Assembly: GCA_027972325.1 (NCBI GenBank) | Contig: JAPMOS010000015.1 | Coordinates: 137,501-201,500 of the forward strand | Length of the DNA stretch: 64,000 nucleotides | DNA from: Paratrimastix pyriformis | Taxonomy: Eukaryota; Preaxostyla; Paratrimastigidae | Direction: 5' to 3' | Shown: positions 36,901 through 48,400 of the stretch, piece by piece | Numbering within the stretch: position 1 is the stretch's first letter | How the letters are laid out: each line of letters begins with the position of its first letter | Program-made: the position numbers and the translations under genes | Notes under the pieces: generated by a model | Seen by the model: the letters and a program-made list of their open reading frames with translations, nothing else | Told to the model about the DNA's origin: nothing | Databases searched by the model: none

Positions 36901-39295
36901 CTGCGTGCTGCCCTGCGTGCTGCCCTGCGTGCTGCCCTGCGTGCTGCCCTGCGTGCTGCCCTGCGTGCTGCCCTGCATGCTGCCCTGCGTGCTGCCCTGC
37001 GTGCTGCCCTGTGTGTCGGTGCCGACGCTGTGCTGCCCTGTGGGCCGCCACCATATGTGCTGCCCCCGTGTGCTGCCCTGTGTGCCGCCACCGTGTGCTG
37101 GGCGCGGACCAGTAGATGAACCGAGTGGCCCACTCGACGCTGAGCGCCCATCGGCACCGGCCCACGACGGCCTCGGGGGCGGGCAGTCCCATCATGGCGA
37201 CAAACCCGGCGTACGGGGCCGAGACCGAGGGCGGGATGGACAACGGGCCCGGGGGCGGGGGCGGGGGCGGGATGGCCAGTGGCGGGGGCGGGGACAGGGG
37301 CGACTGGATGCTGGGCGGCGGGGGCGACAGGACGAGCGGCTGCTGCGAGAAGGACGAGTCCAGCGGGCTTCCCGAGGGCTCGTCACATCGAATGCCCGCC
37401 GCGGACGCTGCAACGAGGTCAGCAGAGGACGAGGTCAGGGCGGCGGGCAGGGTCACCAGCGAGACCCGGTCCCTCTGGTTCTGCATGGCCGCCCGGTCGG
37501 CCCGGTCGCGCCATTCCCGCAGCCGCTGGGCGACGAAGCCGCCCGCGGGGATGCCGTTCGGGGACAGGACTGGGGCCGCGAGCGGGGCCGCGCTCGGGGC
37601 CGGGGCGGCGACGACGGGGGCGGCCGGACGGCAGGGCCACGACCCGGAGCAGACATGGTGCTGCCGGGCGGGGGCGCGGCGGGGTGCGAGGCAATCCGCC
37701 CACTGGTGGGAGGCCAGGGGTGGGGGAGGAAGGATCTGGGGTGGGGAGGGGAGGGAGGGGGAGGGGAGGGAGGGGAGGAGGGGAGGGGGGGGGAACAGAT
37801 GGAGTCGGGTGTTTGTTGGACAGAAGCGAAAGGACGAAGGGTGGTGATGAGAGGGAGGCGTCGGGGTGGTTGCGGCAGCCTGCGGACATGTCAGCCAGAC
37901 GAGGGCTGGCGTCGTCAGGAGGCAGATGCCCACGAGGATGACGAAGGGCACCCAGCCGTCGGCGTACTGGGGCAGGGCCAGGTTGAGGATGCTCCACTCC
38001 AGGGCGGCCAGAAAGCACACCCAGTACTCGCCCGCGTACTGCCGCCGCCCCAGAGAGCAGGGGGGCAGAGGGAAGACGGGTCGTCAAGAGTCAAGAGTGA
38101 GGGGGCGCTCCTCTGTGTGGCTGCGGATGAGTAAGGAGGCTGGAGGTCCTTTTTCGCATGGGACCACCCAGTGTGCGGGCGGGCGGGCGGGTGGGCGGGC
38201 GGGTGCAGGGCCACCAGACCAGCATGTTGGCGAGGCGGGTGTGGTAGGGCAGCATCCAGAGGAGCACCAGCAACATGCAGGTGGTGGTCGTCAGCAGGCA
38301 CACGGCACGCAGGACGGCGTGCGAGGTCAGCACCCGGTCCGCGCAGACGATGAGCACCTTGCAGGTGACCTGCGGGGGTGCCGAGGGGGAGAGTGAGCGT
38401 TGGGACAGGGTGTGTGGGTGGGGATGGGGGAGGGGGACGGCGGACCACAAGCAGGTCGTAGCGACCCCGAGAGCGACTGTCGAACCCGGACGAGGGGAAA
38501 ATGCTACCGGAAGAGAAACGGTTCGGGATGGTGATGATGCACCCGGGGTACCGAAGGCTGGGCCACGGACAAGAGGGCGCTCCCCGCGCAGAAGAACAGG
38601 AAGAAGACCAGGGCCAGCAGGGCAATGGCCGAGGGGATGGCGTGCGGCAGGGCCCAGCACATGACATCGGGGAAGAGGTCGTGCACCACAGCACCGCCGG
38701 ACGTGTACCGGCAATCCAAGATATCGACCAGTGATCCCAGCATCGGGACCATCAGGATCCAGGCTATGGCCCCGGGGGGATGGAGTCAGCATTGGCAGAC
38801 AAATGGTGGGACAGACAAAACAAAAAATTACCGCACCGCAAAAACCGCAGGGGCCACTAAGAAAAGGGGAGTCATGTGCGCGAGAGGGAATGGGAGGGGC
38901 AGACAATGACGATGTCATTGTTCTTGAACATAATGCCAACAATTACAGCGGTCGCCCAAAAAAGGGCAATAAAACCAGCACAAACTCCAAATGACACATA
39001 CGCAGTTGTCGGTGAGAGTTGCCCAAATGAGAATGTCAACGCATACAACGGGATCGAAACATACTCCGTCTTCCAAAATACGTTCGGAATCGCAACTACA
39101 ATCACCAAAAACTGAATCGCTTGGAGAGTCCACATCACTGCCTTCCACCGAGGCCAGGGACGTTCAACCTGGAAAATCGTGGTGGAGACCTTCAGGAAAA
39201 AAAGGGAAAAAACCTTTACAACAGACTCTGAACGAAAAAAAAGTGCTGAAGATTCCTCGCTCAATTTTAGCGAGGAACTCCTCGCGCTGGGCCAT
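27960..39295 (-). CDS. TmcB-like multipass membrane protein with C-terminal hemerythrin-like domain
   Basis: About 30 exons. The start is ATG 39295 ([20 protein letters not shown]), followed by a 58-nt intron (39169-39226) and [13 protein letters not shown], which aligns with the start of the second TmcB-like gene. The N-terminal half has several hydrophobic segments (39.17-37.9 kb), a Pro-rich exon (37.1-37.8 kb), then a helical region (36.7-35.0 kb) that is nearly identical in the paralog, including [19 protein letters not shown] membrane segment near 34.2 kb ([19 protein letters not shown]) opens a likely extracytoplasmic domain, closed near 32.55 kb. A Lys/Glu-rich helix (about 30.8 kb) and a second extracytoplasmic-looking block (30.3-28.9 kb, ending [15 protein letters not shown]) follow. 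The last exons (28301-28167 and 28109-27960, plus part of about 28.45-28.55 kb) form a hemerythrin-like bundle: TEERFM, HLAEH, HTTKRD and ALGRFL. TmcB-like proteins are named from Dictyostelium tiny-macrocyst protein B; function is poorly known. A membrane sensor of O2, NO or iron is inference. Confidence 0.8.
28567..28589. repeat. Poly-C tract
   Basis: About 20 C on the + strand inside the TmcB-like gene, just upstream (on the minus strand) of the exon that begins the hemerythrin-like helices. Confidence 0.85.
31807..32140. repeat. GATGATTGG array followed by GAT then GGT trinucleotide repeats
   Basis: Imperfect GATTGGATGAT units (31.81-32.01 kb) pass into about 13 GAT units and then about 18 GGT units with GGGT variants. 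All lie in one intron of the TmcB-like gene between the exons at about 31.7 and 32.2 kb. Confidence 0.9.
33556..33655. repeat. 16-bp tandem repeat GGGGGGACGGGATGTC
   Basis: About six copies of a 15- to 16-bp unit in an intron of the TmcB-like gene. Copies differ mainly in G-run length and GGG versus AGG before the run. Confidence 0.85.
33925..33955. repeat. Poly-G tract
   Basis: About 27 G on the + strand, with more G beyond an A, in a TmcB-like intron. Comparable runs occur at 29169-29192, 31271-31297 and 31411-31429. Confidence 0.85.
34397..34590. repeat. CACAGAGACAGACACAGG / GAGACCGACA tandem repeats
   Basis: Two adjoining arrays in one TmcB-like intron: an 18-bp CACAGAGACAGACACAGG unit, then a GAGACCGACAGA unit of 10-18 bp. 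Similar ACAGACAC-type repeats occur in dynein (5.88-5.96 kb) and elsewhere in this gene (35.77-35.87 kb). Confidence 0.85.
34786..34962. other. AT-rich island with two hairpins, flanked by a GGGCATGAG minisatellite
   Basis: About 175 bp of AT-rich sequence interrupts a GC-rich intron. A GGGGCATGAG-type repeat flanks it on both sides (about 34.73-34.78 and 34.97-35.04 kb). It contains a perfect 8-bp inverted repeat with one central base (CTCTACAT/ATGTAGAG) and a TGCAC...GTGCA hairpin. There is no long open frame. It could be a small inserted element or an intronic non-coding RNA; the sequence does not decide. Confidence 0.45.
36812..37010. repeat. 12-bp tandem repeat GTGCTGCCCTGC
   Basis: About 16 copies of a 12-bp unit with very few changes, in an intron of the TmcB-like gene. 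The preceding exon ends in IYW followed by a GTCCGC donor on the minus strand, so the array is intronic although it is open in all frames because 12 is a multiple of 3. Confidence 0.95.
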
Positions 39296-40786
39296 GGGTC
39301 AAATTCAAGTACCAGCGGGTAATAGCGGTTCAATCGAACATTTCAAATTTCGACACGAGACTGACTGACCACATGATGAGTTGGGGTGATTGGAGAGAAA
39401 ATGAGCGAACCTCGCCTAAACCTTTTCCCCCAGGGTCCACTTCATTTTTTGGATTTCGGGCGAAAAATCCGAACTTTTCCTTGCCCCTGTCCTTCTCTCT
39501 TCTTCCCCGGAACCATTTCCGCATTTGACTTTGAATACGCACTGTCCCCTTATTTTAGTTTCGATCTTCGAATCGACCTCTTTTCAATCTCTTCTTCAAC
39601 GATCCACTGCCCACCACATCTTTCTTTCTTTCACACCACCCTTTCCCCCATCCTTCCATTTTTTCGTTCATCACCCATCCATTATCCATCCTTCATCCAT
39701 CACCTTTCATCCATTTATTTATTCACCCTCCATTTTCCTCATTTCTTCTTCTTTTCCGACCTAACTGATTCCGTCCACGCTTCCTCCTACTCAAACCATC
39801 ACCACTTTCCAAACTTCGATCCACTCCCTCCTTCCCATCCTGATCCCTAACTGATGCCACTCTTCCGTTCTCCATCCAAAATCCAACTGCCGCGGAATAG
39901 AGTCTGTAACGACCAACTCTCCTTATAGTTACAGCATTCCTCAGTCTTCTTTTATATCCGCACAACATCTCCCATAAACAAGCCTTTTCCACCCTCCCAC
40001 TAGAACCTTCCCACCGAATTTTGACCCAATTTCATCTTGAGTAAATCCAGTCCGGAACCCTCCAGACCGCCATCTGGTATTTCGGCTTTACCAGCCAATT
40101 ATGATCCTCTCCATCCCACCTTCCACCACCGGATATTTCATCCTCGCTTCCACATTGTCACACACAATTATACTCACAACATGATTTACCGGCCTGACGT
40201 ATTTCTTCCCGTCCTTCCCCGGCCAGCAAGTGTTCTCATCCATTTTAAAATTTTGCAATCACGCAAGACCACCAGCTCCCTCTTCCCATCGAAGCTCGAA
40301 GACCCAAGCCACTTCTTTGCGGCGACGTCCCTGTGCGTTGAGTCGACTGGAGTCGAGGAAGACGCGAATGCAATTGGAGTCGTCACGGGCAGTGACAAAC
40401 AAGGAGCACGCCCTGCGGGAGATGTTGAACGAGCTGGGTTGGTAATGAGAAATAATAGAACCACACTTTCGAGAACATCTCGAAATATGATGAAATTGGC
40501 AAACGTTAGTCGTCTTTCTTCGCAAGGTGCTTTCGGGCAGCCGCAGGGATTCCCTGTTGCATTTTCTTCTCATGCGCCTTTTTTATTTGTTTTGCCTTCA
40601 CCCACGTGAGAATTCCTGTAGCGGCAGTCATAAGGGCGACTCTAGATGGTCCGAAAATAATGACGAGAATCATAAATCATCATCAAACCTCAAAGCGATC
40701 CGGAGGAGAACCTGATAATTCATCGCCGCCGTCAACCCTTCAACTCCCCGAGGTATTTTTCCCTATTTCAACGGCCGCCGTGCAAA
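39296..40786. other. Intergenic region between divergent TmcB-like and PIG-N genes
   Basis: 1.49 kb, clearly AT-richer than the surrounding genes, with a pyrimidine-rich part at about 39.55-39.80 kb on the + strand. It must hold both divergent promoters. Short open frames exist on both strands. One at 40506-40673 (-) has protein-like composition and is listed separately. A + strand stretch at about 40365-40445 (ending in a stop after HALREMLNELGW) also has helix-like composition and may be the last exon of a small gene I could not reconstruct. Confidence 0.5.
40506..40673 (-). CDS. Possible 55-residue membrane microprotein
   Basis: ATG to TAA without interruption. A hydrophobic N-terminal half (MILVIIFGP, then VALMTAATGILTWV) is followed by a strongly basic, helix-prone tail (KAKQIKKAHEKK, ending HLAKKDD). 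This looks like a small single-pass membrane protein. I recognise no family. It is divergent from PIG-N, whose ATG is 113 bp away. It may be a terminal exon of a spliced gene, or chance. Confidence 0.35.
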   Translation of the reverse strand: MILVIIFGPSRVALMTAATGILTWVKAKQIKKAHEKKMQQGIPAAARKHLAKKDD

Positions 40787-43700
40787 ATGCGCACATCGGT
40801 CGTTTTGCTCGGGCTCGCGTTCCATATTGCCTTTATATACAGTATATTTGATATCTATTTTACCAGCCCCCTCGTTCATGGGGTGCCGCCGGTCCCCGTT
40901 CAGATTAATCCACCCGCTCAGCGACTGGTGTTCATTGTTGGTGATGCTTGCCGCGCCGACAAACTCTTTGAGCTCGATCAGGTGACCCACAAAAGTCACA
41001 CCCCATTTCTTCGTTCGATCATCGATCCCAAGTCGCCCCCACCCAATTTCGCCACCCATGTCCACCTCCGCGGTAGTTGGGGCATTTCGCACACCCGCGT
41101 CCCAACAGAGTCTCGCCCTGGACATGTTGCCATGTTCTCTGGGTTCTACGAGGACGTTGCTGCTGTCACCAAGGGATGGAAGGTCCGCGTGCCATCCACA
41201 CTTTTGTGAGCGCTCACCCCCGGCTAGGCCAACCCCTGTGAGTTCGACTCGGTCTTCAATCGGAGCACCCACTCGTGGGGTTTCGGAAGCCCCGACGTGG
41301 TGCCCATGTTCACCCACGGGGTCCCCCAGATGCGGGACTTCTGCTACACGCCCGAGTTCGAGAACTGGCACGAGAACGCCTGGCTGACGGACGAGTGGGT
41401 CTTCCAACGCATGGAGGAGCTCTTCCAGAACGCCACCCGCGACCCGGTCCTCAACGAGAACCTCCACAAGCCTGGCGTCTGTCACCCCCGGGGTGAGGGG
41501 GGAGGGGGGGATGGGGGGAGGGGGGGGGGGCTCTGCCTCCCGTCGGGATGGGGTGCGATCCGCGGCATCGTTGGTCATCGTGTCTGTGAAATGGGTGGTG
41601 GTGGTGGTGGTGGTGCTGTGGTCCAGATCATCTTCTTCCTGCATCTCCTGGGGCTCGACACGACGGGCCACGTGAAGCGGCCCAACTCGCCCGAGTACGG
41701 TCCGTCCCCCTCACCCCCGCCTGCGCCCTCCTGCCCATCTCCGCATGCCCCTCCGTCTCATCCCACCTCCCGTCTCATCTACCACCACCACCCACCCCCG
41801 CCGACGTGTCCCCATCAGGTGAGCACCTGCACTACGTGGACGGCCAGATCCAGCTGCTGATCGCCATGATGGATCGCTTCTACGGGGAGGCCAACGCCCA
41901 GACGGCGTACATCTTCACGGGCGACCACGGCATGAGCAACAAGGGTGCCCACGGGGACGGCGACCCCGACTGCACCCGGACGCCGCTGATCCTGTGGGGC
42001 GCCGGGGCCCGCGACCCGCGGCTGATCGCAGACCCCGAGCAGCAGCGCCGGGTGCACGAAGACCTGGTGGCCACCCACGGCTGGCCCACCCCCGACCGGT
42101 TCGAGCTGCGCCATACCGACCGGCAGGATATCAACCAGGCGGACATGTCCCTGCTGATCAGCGCCCTCCTGGGCCACTCGCCGCCCGTCAACTCGGTCGG
42201 GGTGCTGCCCCGCGCCCACCTGGACATGCCCCCGGCCGACCGGGCCCGGATGGCCCACGCCAACGCCCAGGCGGTGGTGGCCCAGTACCGTCACAAGGCC
42301 GCCCAGCGCCTGGGGGCCCACCGGGTGGCGCGGCTCTTCAGGCCCTTCCCCGAGGAGGCCGCCCTGGGCCAGGCCATGTCCCACATCGGGCGCCTGCTGG
42401 CCGAGGGGCAGCACGAGCAGGCCGAGGAGGCCAGCCTGCAGGTGGTGGCCATGGCCCTGCGGGGGCTGTCCTACATGCAGACCTACGATCGGCTGGTCCT
42501 GTTCCCGGTCATCGCCCTGGCCTCCCTCGGCTGGGTGCTGTTGCTGCTGTCCCACGTCATGGGCTGGCCTGCCGGGGCCACGGCCGCCACCGAGGCCGAG
42601 CCCTTGGCCCGGCGCAGCCTGGTCTTCGCCGCCCTGACGGCCGTCCCCGCGGCCGGCTACCTGGTGGCCACGGGGGCCCCCCTGATCCACTACGCCTACG
42701 TGGCCTTCCCGGTGCTCTTCTGGACGATGCTCGTGCAGCGCTTCCCGATCCGGCTCCTGGGCGGCTCGGGCCGCGAGCCCGGGGCGCTGCTCTCGGTGGG
42801 CGTGCTGCTGCTGCTGCCCGTGCTGGTGCTGGCCTACCACCACCGGGAGCTCTTCGCCCTGCTCTTCCTGGCCCTCAGCCTGTGGCCCCTGCTGCTGCCC
42901 CTGGACCGGCGGGCGCTGCCCCTTCGGACGCGGCTCCTCTGGACGGGCTCCTGCCTGGCCCTGGCCGGGTGCGCCCTGGCGCCCATCGACCTGGGCGAGC
43001 GGCCCCTCCTGCGACGGGCCGGGGCGGTCCTGATGGTGGTCGTGGCCCTGGCCACGGCCTGGCGGCGCTCCCTGCGGGCCCATGCCCTGGACGTGGCCAC
43101 GGTCCTGCTGGCGGCCGCCAACATGGCCTGCGCGCCCCTGCTGCCGGCCCTGGTCATGCACTCGATCTCGTGGCTGCTGCTGGGCAGCGTCTGGCTGCGG
43201 TTCTTCCTGGTGCAGCCCCTGCGCACCCGGCTGTGGCACGCCGCCTCGCCGCCCCGCGAGCGGCGCCTGCTTTCGATGGGCCTCAGCTTCGGGGGCGTGC
43301 TGCTGCTGCTGGGGGTCAACTTCGAGGGCCTCTTCTACCTGGCCTTCATGGGGGCCTGCTTCGCCTGGCTCCGGGTCGAGCAGGCCCTCGAGGCCGCCAG
43401 CCCCATCACCCGGCCGGCCACGGCGGGGCCCGGGGGCCGGTGGGTGGCCGCCCGGCTGCTGCCCCGGGACCTCTGGTCGGCCCTGGTCTTCCTGTGCCTC
43501 TTCCACATCAGCTTCTTCGGCACGGGCAACGTGGCCTCGCTGTCCAGCTTCGACGTGACCAGCACCCTGCGCTTCGTCTCGGTCTTCGCCCCCTTCACGA
43601 TGGCCGTGCTGCTGGTCACCAAGCTGCTGCTGCCCTTCAGCCTGATCGCCGCCGTCCTGTGCGCGGTCGTCCGGGGCTGGCGCTTTGTCTACCGGGAGCC

Positions 43701-43941
43701 CCGCGGGGCCCTGCTGCCCACCGAGTGCGCCCGGACGGGGCCCGCGGCCACCACGGGGATGCTCTTCGCCACGGTGCTGCTGCAGGGCGACCTGATGGCG
43801 CTCGGGTTCTTCTTCATGGTCCGCGACACGGGCAGCTGGCTGGAGATCGGCCTGGGCATCTCCCACTTCGTCATCGCCAACTGCATGGCCCTGGCCGCGG
43901 TCGGGCTCTACTTCCTGGCCGACCGGGTCCTCCTGGCCTGA
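40787..43941 (+). CDS. PIGN: GPI ethanolamine phosphate transferase 1 (PIG-N / Mcd4 family)
   Basis: Known role: adds phosphoethanolamine to the first mannose of the GPI precursor in the ER lumen. Exons 40787-41182, 41228-41476, 41627-41699 and 41819-43941 join in phase to 946 residues, close to the usual family length (about 930). Residues 1-20 form a signal anchor, followed by [14 protein letters not shown], a family hallmark. Alkaline-phosphatase-superfamily metal and nucleophile motifs are present: [21 protein letters not shown] (nucleophile Thr), GLDTTGH and [14 protein letters not shown] multipass C-terminal half follows. Introns are 45, 150 and 119 nt and begin GTCCGC, GTCTGT and GTCCGT. 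Exon 4 is much more GC-rich than exon 1. The gene is divergent from the TmcB-like gene and convergent with AMP deaminase. A 711-codon frame on the opposite strand of exon 4 is a composition shadow. Confidence 0.95.
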
Positions 43942-44066
43942 GAGGGCCAATCACCCCCTTCCCAGAGACTTATTTTGGCGCCTGTCCGATGGGACTCTTC
44001 AGCCCCTCCTGAGCCTGGGAACAGAAAGAAAGCGGTCCCAAGTGCGATAAATCGGAATCGGAGGAA

Positions 44067-44104
<38 letters not shown>

Positions 44105-44435
44105 GTCTTGGGTGATTTCGGTCTTTCTCGTGTTCCCTTTTACGGGCCCCGGTGGCTCGGTTTCCGGAATATGAGAGAGAGAGAGAGAGAGAGACCGACG
44201 CGTGAGGAAATGACGGGCCAGGGGGAAGAGCCGCCTCCGCACGAATGATGATTATTCCGGAAGCGGAGCAGCAGCTCACATATCCGTACCCCGGCCCTCA
44301 TCCCCCCCACGGCACTCGGCACTCATCCGGCACTCGCATCTCGCTCCAACACCCCAAACTTACCAGGGGTGGTGTTGGCAATATCCGACCCCGATCACCC
44401 CCCTTCCGCGCTCAGTTTGGGGGGCCGGGGGAGCC
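43942..44435. other. Intergenic region between convergent PIG-N and AMP deaminase
   Basis: 494 bp containing the 3' ends of both genes. Two GA dinucleotide runs lie at about 44071-44101 and 44170-44193. I see no gene and no clear polyadenylation signal. Confidence 0.6.
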
Positions 44436-45399
44436 TCACTGGACGACGGGGCTGGCGCCGATCATCTCGACGGCGTGCTGGTGGGCCTCGTGGCCCATCA
44501 TGGGCCCCCCCGAGGCGCCCGCGTCCCGGTACAGCGCCAGCAGGGCCCCGGGCAGCACGTGGTCCGGGGCGGTCATCGGGCGCTACAGCAGAGGGGCGGG
44601 GGCAATGTGAGCACCAGAACGGATATCGGCACCAGGCGGACGGACATCGTCTGTGCCCTGGAAGAGCAGCGCGTACTCGCGCAGGAGGGTCTCCTGGCGG
44701 TAGGCCACCCGGATGTCGGTGATGTTGGTCCGGGCAGGATCTGCGGGGGCAGGCAGAGACACAGATTGACAGACACACAGATCCATCATATCATCAGCAG
44801 GGGGGGCGAAGACACGCGCAGGGACGGGCGCCAGAGGAAGAGAAGAGTCGCGAATGAGGGATGGAAATAGAGGCAACTAGTGCCACTCCCCCCGAGGTGC
44901 AAGGATGGGGATGAGTGCAGTGCAGACCGTTGCCCTTGAGGCCCGCCTGGCCGTAGTTTGGGCCGTGCCAGCGGCGCTTGGTGGCGCTATCGAAGCAGGA
45001 CTGCAGCACCGAGTCGCGGGCGATCTCTGAGAGGTCCGTCGTCGACAGGCGCCACACCTGCAAACGCCCAACCACCACCCACCACAACCACCAACCATAA
45101 CACCAACAGCAGCACCAACCACAACACCAACCACAACACCAACCACAACACCAACCACAACACCAACCACAACACCAACCACAACACCAACCACAACACC
45201 AACCAAGCAGCACCAGGATGGCGGTGGGCAGTTAAGGACATTGGAGCAGGGCAGTGACACGGTCGCGGGGCAGGGGCGGGGCAGGGAGGGGCAGGCCTTC
45301 TGGGCCGTGCTGTACTCCTCGATGAGGGGCTGGCTGGTCATGTGGAACTGCATCGGGTCATCCTAGAGGGGGGGGGGGGGGGAGGGGGAGGGGATGTGT

Positions 45400-45431
<32 letters not shown>

Positions 45432-48400
45432 GCAAGAGCAGCTCGATGAGGCCTGCCCTGGTCATGTGGAACTGCATCGGGGGGATCCACTCCTGCCTGG
45501 GGGGGGGGGGGGGGGGGGGAAGGGAGGGAGGGAGGGAGGGAGGGAAGGCAGACAGTGCTGAGGGAGACGTTGAGGCCCCGCTTGAAGAACTTCTCGAAGG
45601 GCTGACCCTCGAACTCCAGGAAGAGGGCGTTGTTGCTGAGCGGGCTCAGGGCCAGCCCCACCTGGGCCAGATAATACCTGCAGCCACAGGCGCGGTGGGA
45701 GTGGTTGGTGGATGGTGGATGGTTTGTGGATCACGAAGAAATTCGCTGGACGATCAAGCGGCCATGCCCGATGGCTGTGGGGTGGCCGGGGGTGCCCCGG
45801 TACGGGGTTGGGGGGCAGCAGCAGGGGCGGGGGCACGGACAGGTACTGCAGGGTGGCCGACTGCTTGAGCTCGATGCCGTGGTTGATGCTGTCCGCCAGC
45901 AGGAAGGTCGCCATCAGGTGCTCCTGGCCGCCGCTCTCCCCGCTGTGCGGCCGGAAGGCAAATTGGTCTGCACGGGCGGGCGGGCGAGCCGCCGGACGGA
46001 CATCGGGTGACGGAGGGCAAAATGTGAAACAAGAGGATCGTGAAAGTGGGGCCGTCGTCCGATGGGCGGTTCGGCTGTCCAAAGGCACCACCGCCGTCTC
46101 TCAGACGATCACTGGCCGATGATGGGGGGGATGGAGGTTGGGGGGTGGTGGTGGCGCGGACTGAGGCGGCGCGACTTGCGGAGCCTGTTGAGGGCGGCCA
46201 GGTTGGCGTACATGAACCAGCAGTACATGGCGAAGGGCGGGTTCTCCTCCGAGCTCCACTCGGCGGGGTCCTCGGGGCAGGTCCTGACCCCGCCGGGTTC
46301 ACATGCACCCCCCAAGACCCAAAGAGGCGGCAATGGGAACAAGTTGAGCAAAATGGGGCAGTGGGGGAAGTGTGTTGCAGGCAGGACAGGACAGGGCAGG
46401 GCAGGGCGGGGGCGGACAGGCGGCTGGTTTCGCGCTCTGAATGGCTCTCGTCATCAACCGAGTCGAAGGCCCCGATGGCACCCAGCAGCCCCCCCCAAGA
46501 CCAACCAGCGAACGGATCGGATCGGCATGGGCCGCCAGGGAGGAGGAGGAGCGGGCGGCGGCAGGGGTGGGGGGTGGGGGGGGCGTGAGGCGGAGGCACC
46601 GGACCGGAAGAGGGCCGGGTGGGAGGCCGGGTTGATGGTCGCCTCGAAAAGCGGCCCAAAGAAGTCTGCGCCACCCACCCCACCCACCCCACACATGCGC
46701 AGCCACAGACACACAGCCACACAGACGCAGCCACAGACACACAGCCACACAGACGCAGCCACAGACACACAGCCACACATGCGCAGCCACAGACACACAG
46801 CCACACATGCGCAGCCACAGACACACAGCCACACATGCGCAGCCACAGACACACAGCCACACAGACGCAGCCACAGACACACAGCCACACAGACGCAGCC
46901 ACAGACACACAGCCACACAGACGCAGCCACAGACACACAGCCACACAGACGCAGCCACAGACACACAGCCACACAGACGCAGCCACAGACACACAGCCAC
47001 ACATGCGCAGCCACAGACACACAGCCACACATGCGCAGCCACAGACACACAGCCACACAGACGCAGCCACAGACACACAGCCACACAGACGCAGCCACAG
47101 ACACACAGCCACACAGACGCAGCCACAGACACACAGCCACACATGCGCAGCCACAGACACACAGCCACACAGACGCAGCCACAGACACACAGCCACACAG
47201 ACGCAGCCACAGACACACAGCCACACATGCGCAGCCACAGACACACAGCCACACATGCGCAGCCACAGACACACAGCCACACATGCGCAGCCACAGACAC
47301 ACAGCCACACATGCGCAGCCACAGACACACAGCCACACATGCGCAGCCACAGACACACAGCCACACAGACGCAGCCACAGACACACAGCCACACAGACGC
47401 AGCCACAGACACACAGCCACACAGACGCAGCCACAGACACACAGCCACACATGCGCAGCCACAGACACACAGCCACACAGACGCAGCCACAGACACACAG
47501 CCACACAGACGCAGCCACAGACACACAGCCACACATGCGCAGCCACAGACACACAGCCACACATGCGCAGCCACAGACACACAGCCACACATGCGCAGCC
47601 ACAGACACACAGCCACACATGCGCAGCCACAGACACACAGCCACACATGCGCAGCCACAGACACACAGCCACACATGCGCAGCCACAGACACACAGCCAC
47701 ACAGACGCAGCCACAGACACACAGCCACACATGCGCAGCCACAGACACACAGCCACACATGCGCAGCCACAGACACACAGCCACACATGCGCAGCCACAG
47801 ACACACAGCCACACATGCGCAGCCACAGACACACAGCCACACATGCGCAGCCACAGACACACAGCCACACAGACGCAGCCACAGACACACAGCCACACAT
47901 GCGCAGCCACAGACACACAGCCACACATGCGCAGCCACAGACACACAGCCACACATGCGCAGCCACAGACACACAGCCACACATGCGCAGCCACAGACAC
48001 ACAGCCACACAGACGCAGCCACAGACACACAGCCACACAGACGCAGCCACAGACACACAGCCACACAGACGCAGCCACAGACACACAGCCACACATGCGC
48101 AGCCACAGACACACAGCCACACAGACGCAGCCACAGACACACAGCCACACAGACGCAGCCACAGACACACAGCCACACATGCGCAGCCACAGACACACAG
48201 CCACACATGCGCAGCCACAGACACACAGCCACACATGCGCAGCCACAGACACACAGCCACACATGCGCAGCCACAGACACACAGCCACACATGCGCAGCC
48301 ACAGACACACAGCCACACAGACGCAGCCACAGACACACAGCCACACAGACGCAGCCACAGACACACAGCCACACAGACGCAGCCACAGACACACAGCCAC

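Noticed and set aside
36812-37010. GSTQ or LPCV repeat protein
   Set aside because: The 12-bp array follows a GTCCGC donor on the minus strand and separates two conserved TmcB-like exons, so it is intronic.
41815-43950. 711-codon frame opposite PIG-N exon 4
   Set aside because: Antisense shadow of a GC-rich coding exon; Gln/Gly/His-rich composition and no family resemblance.
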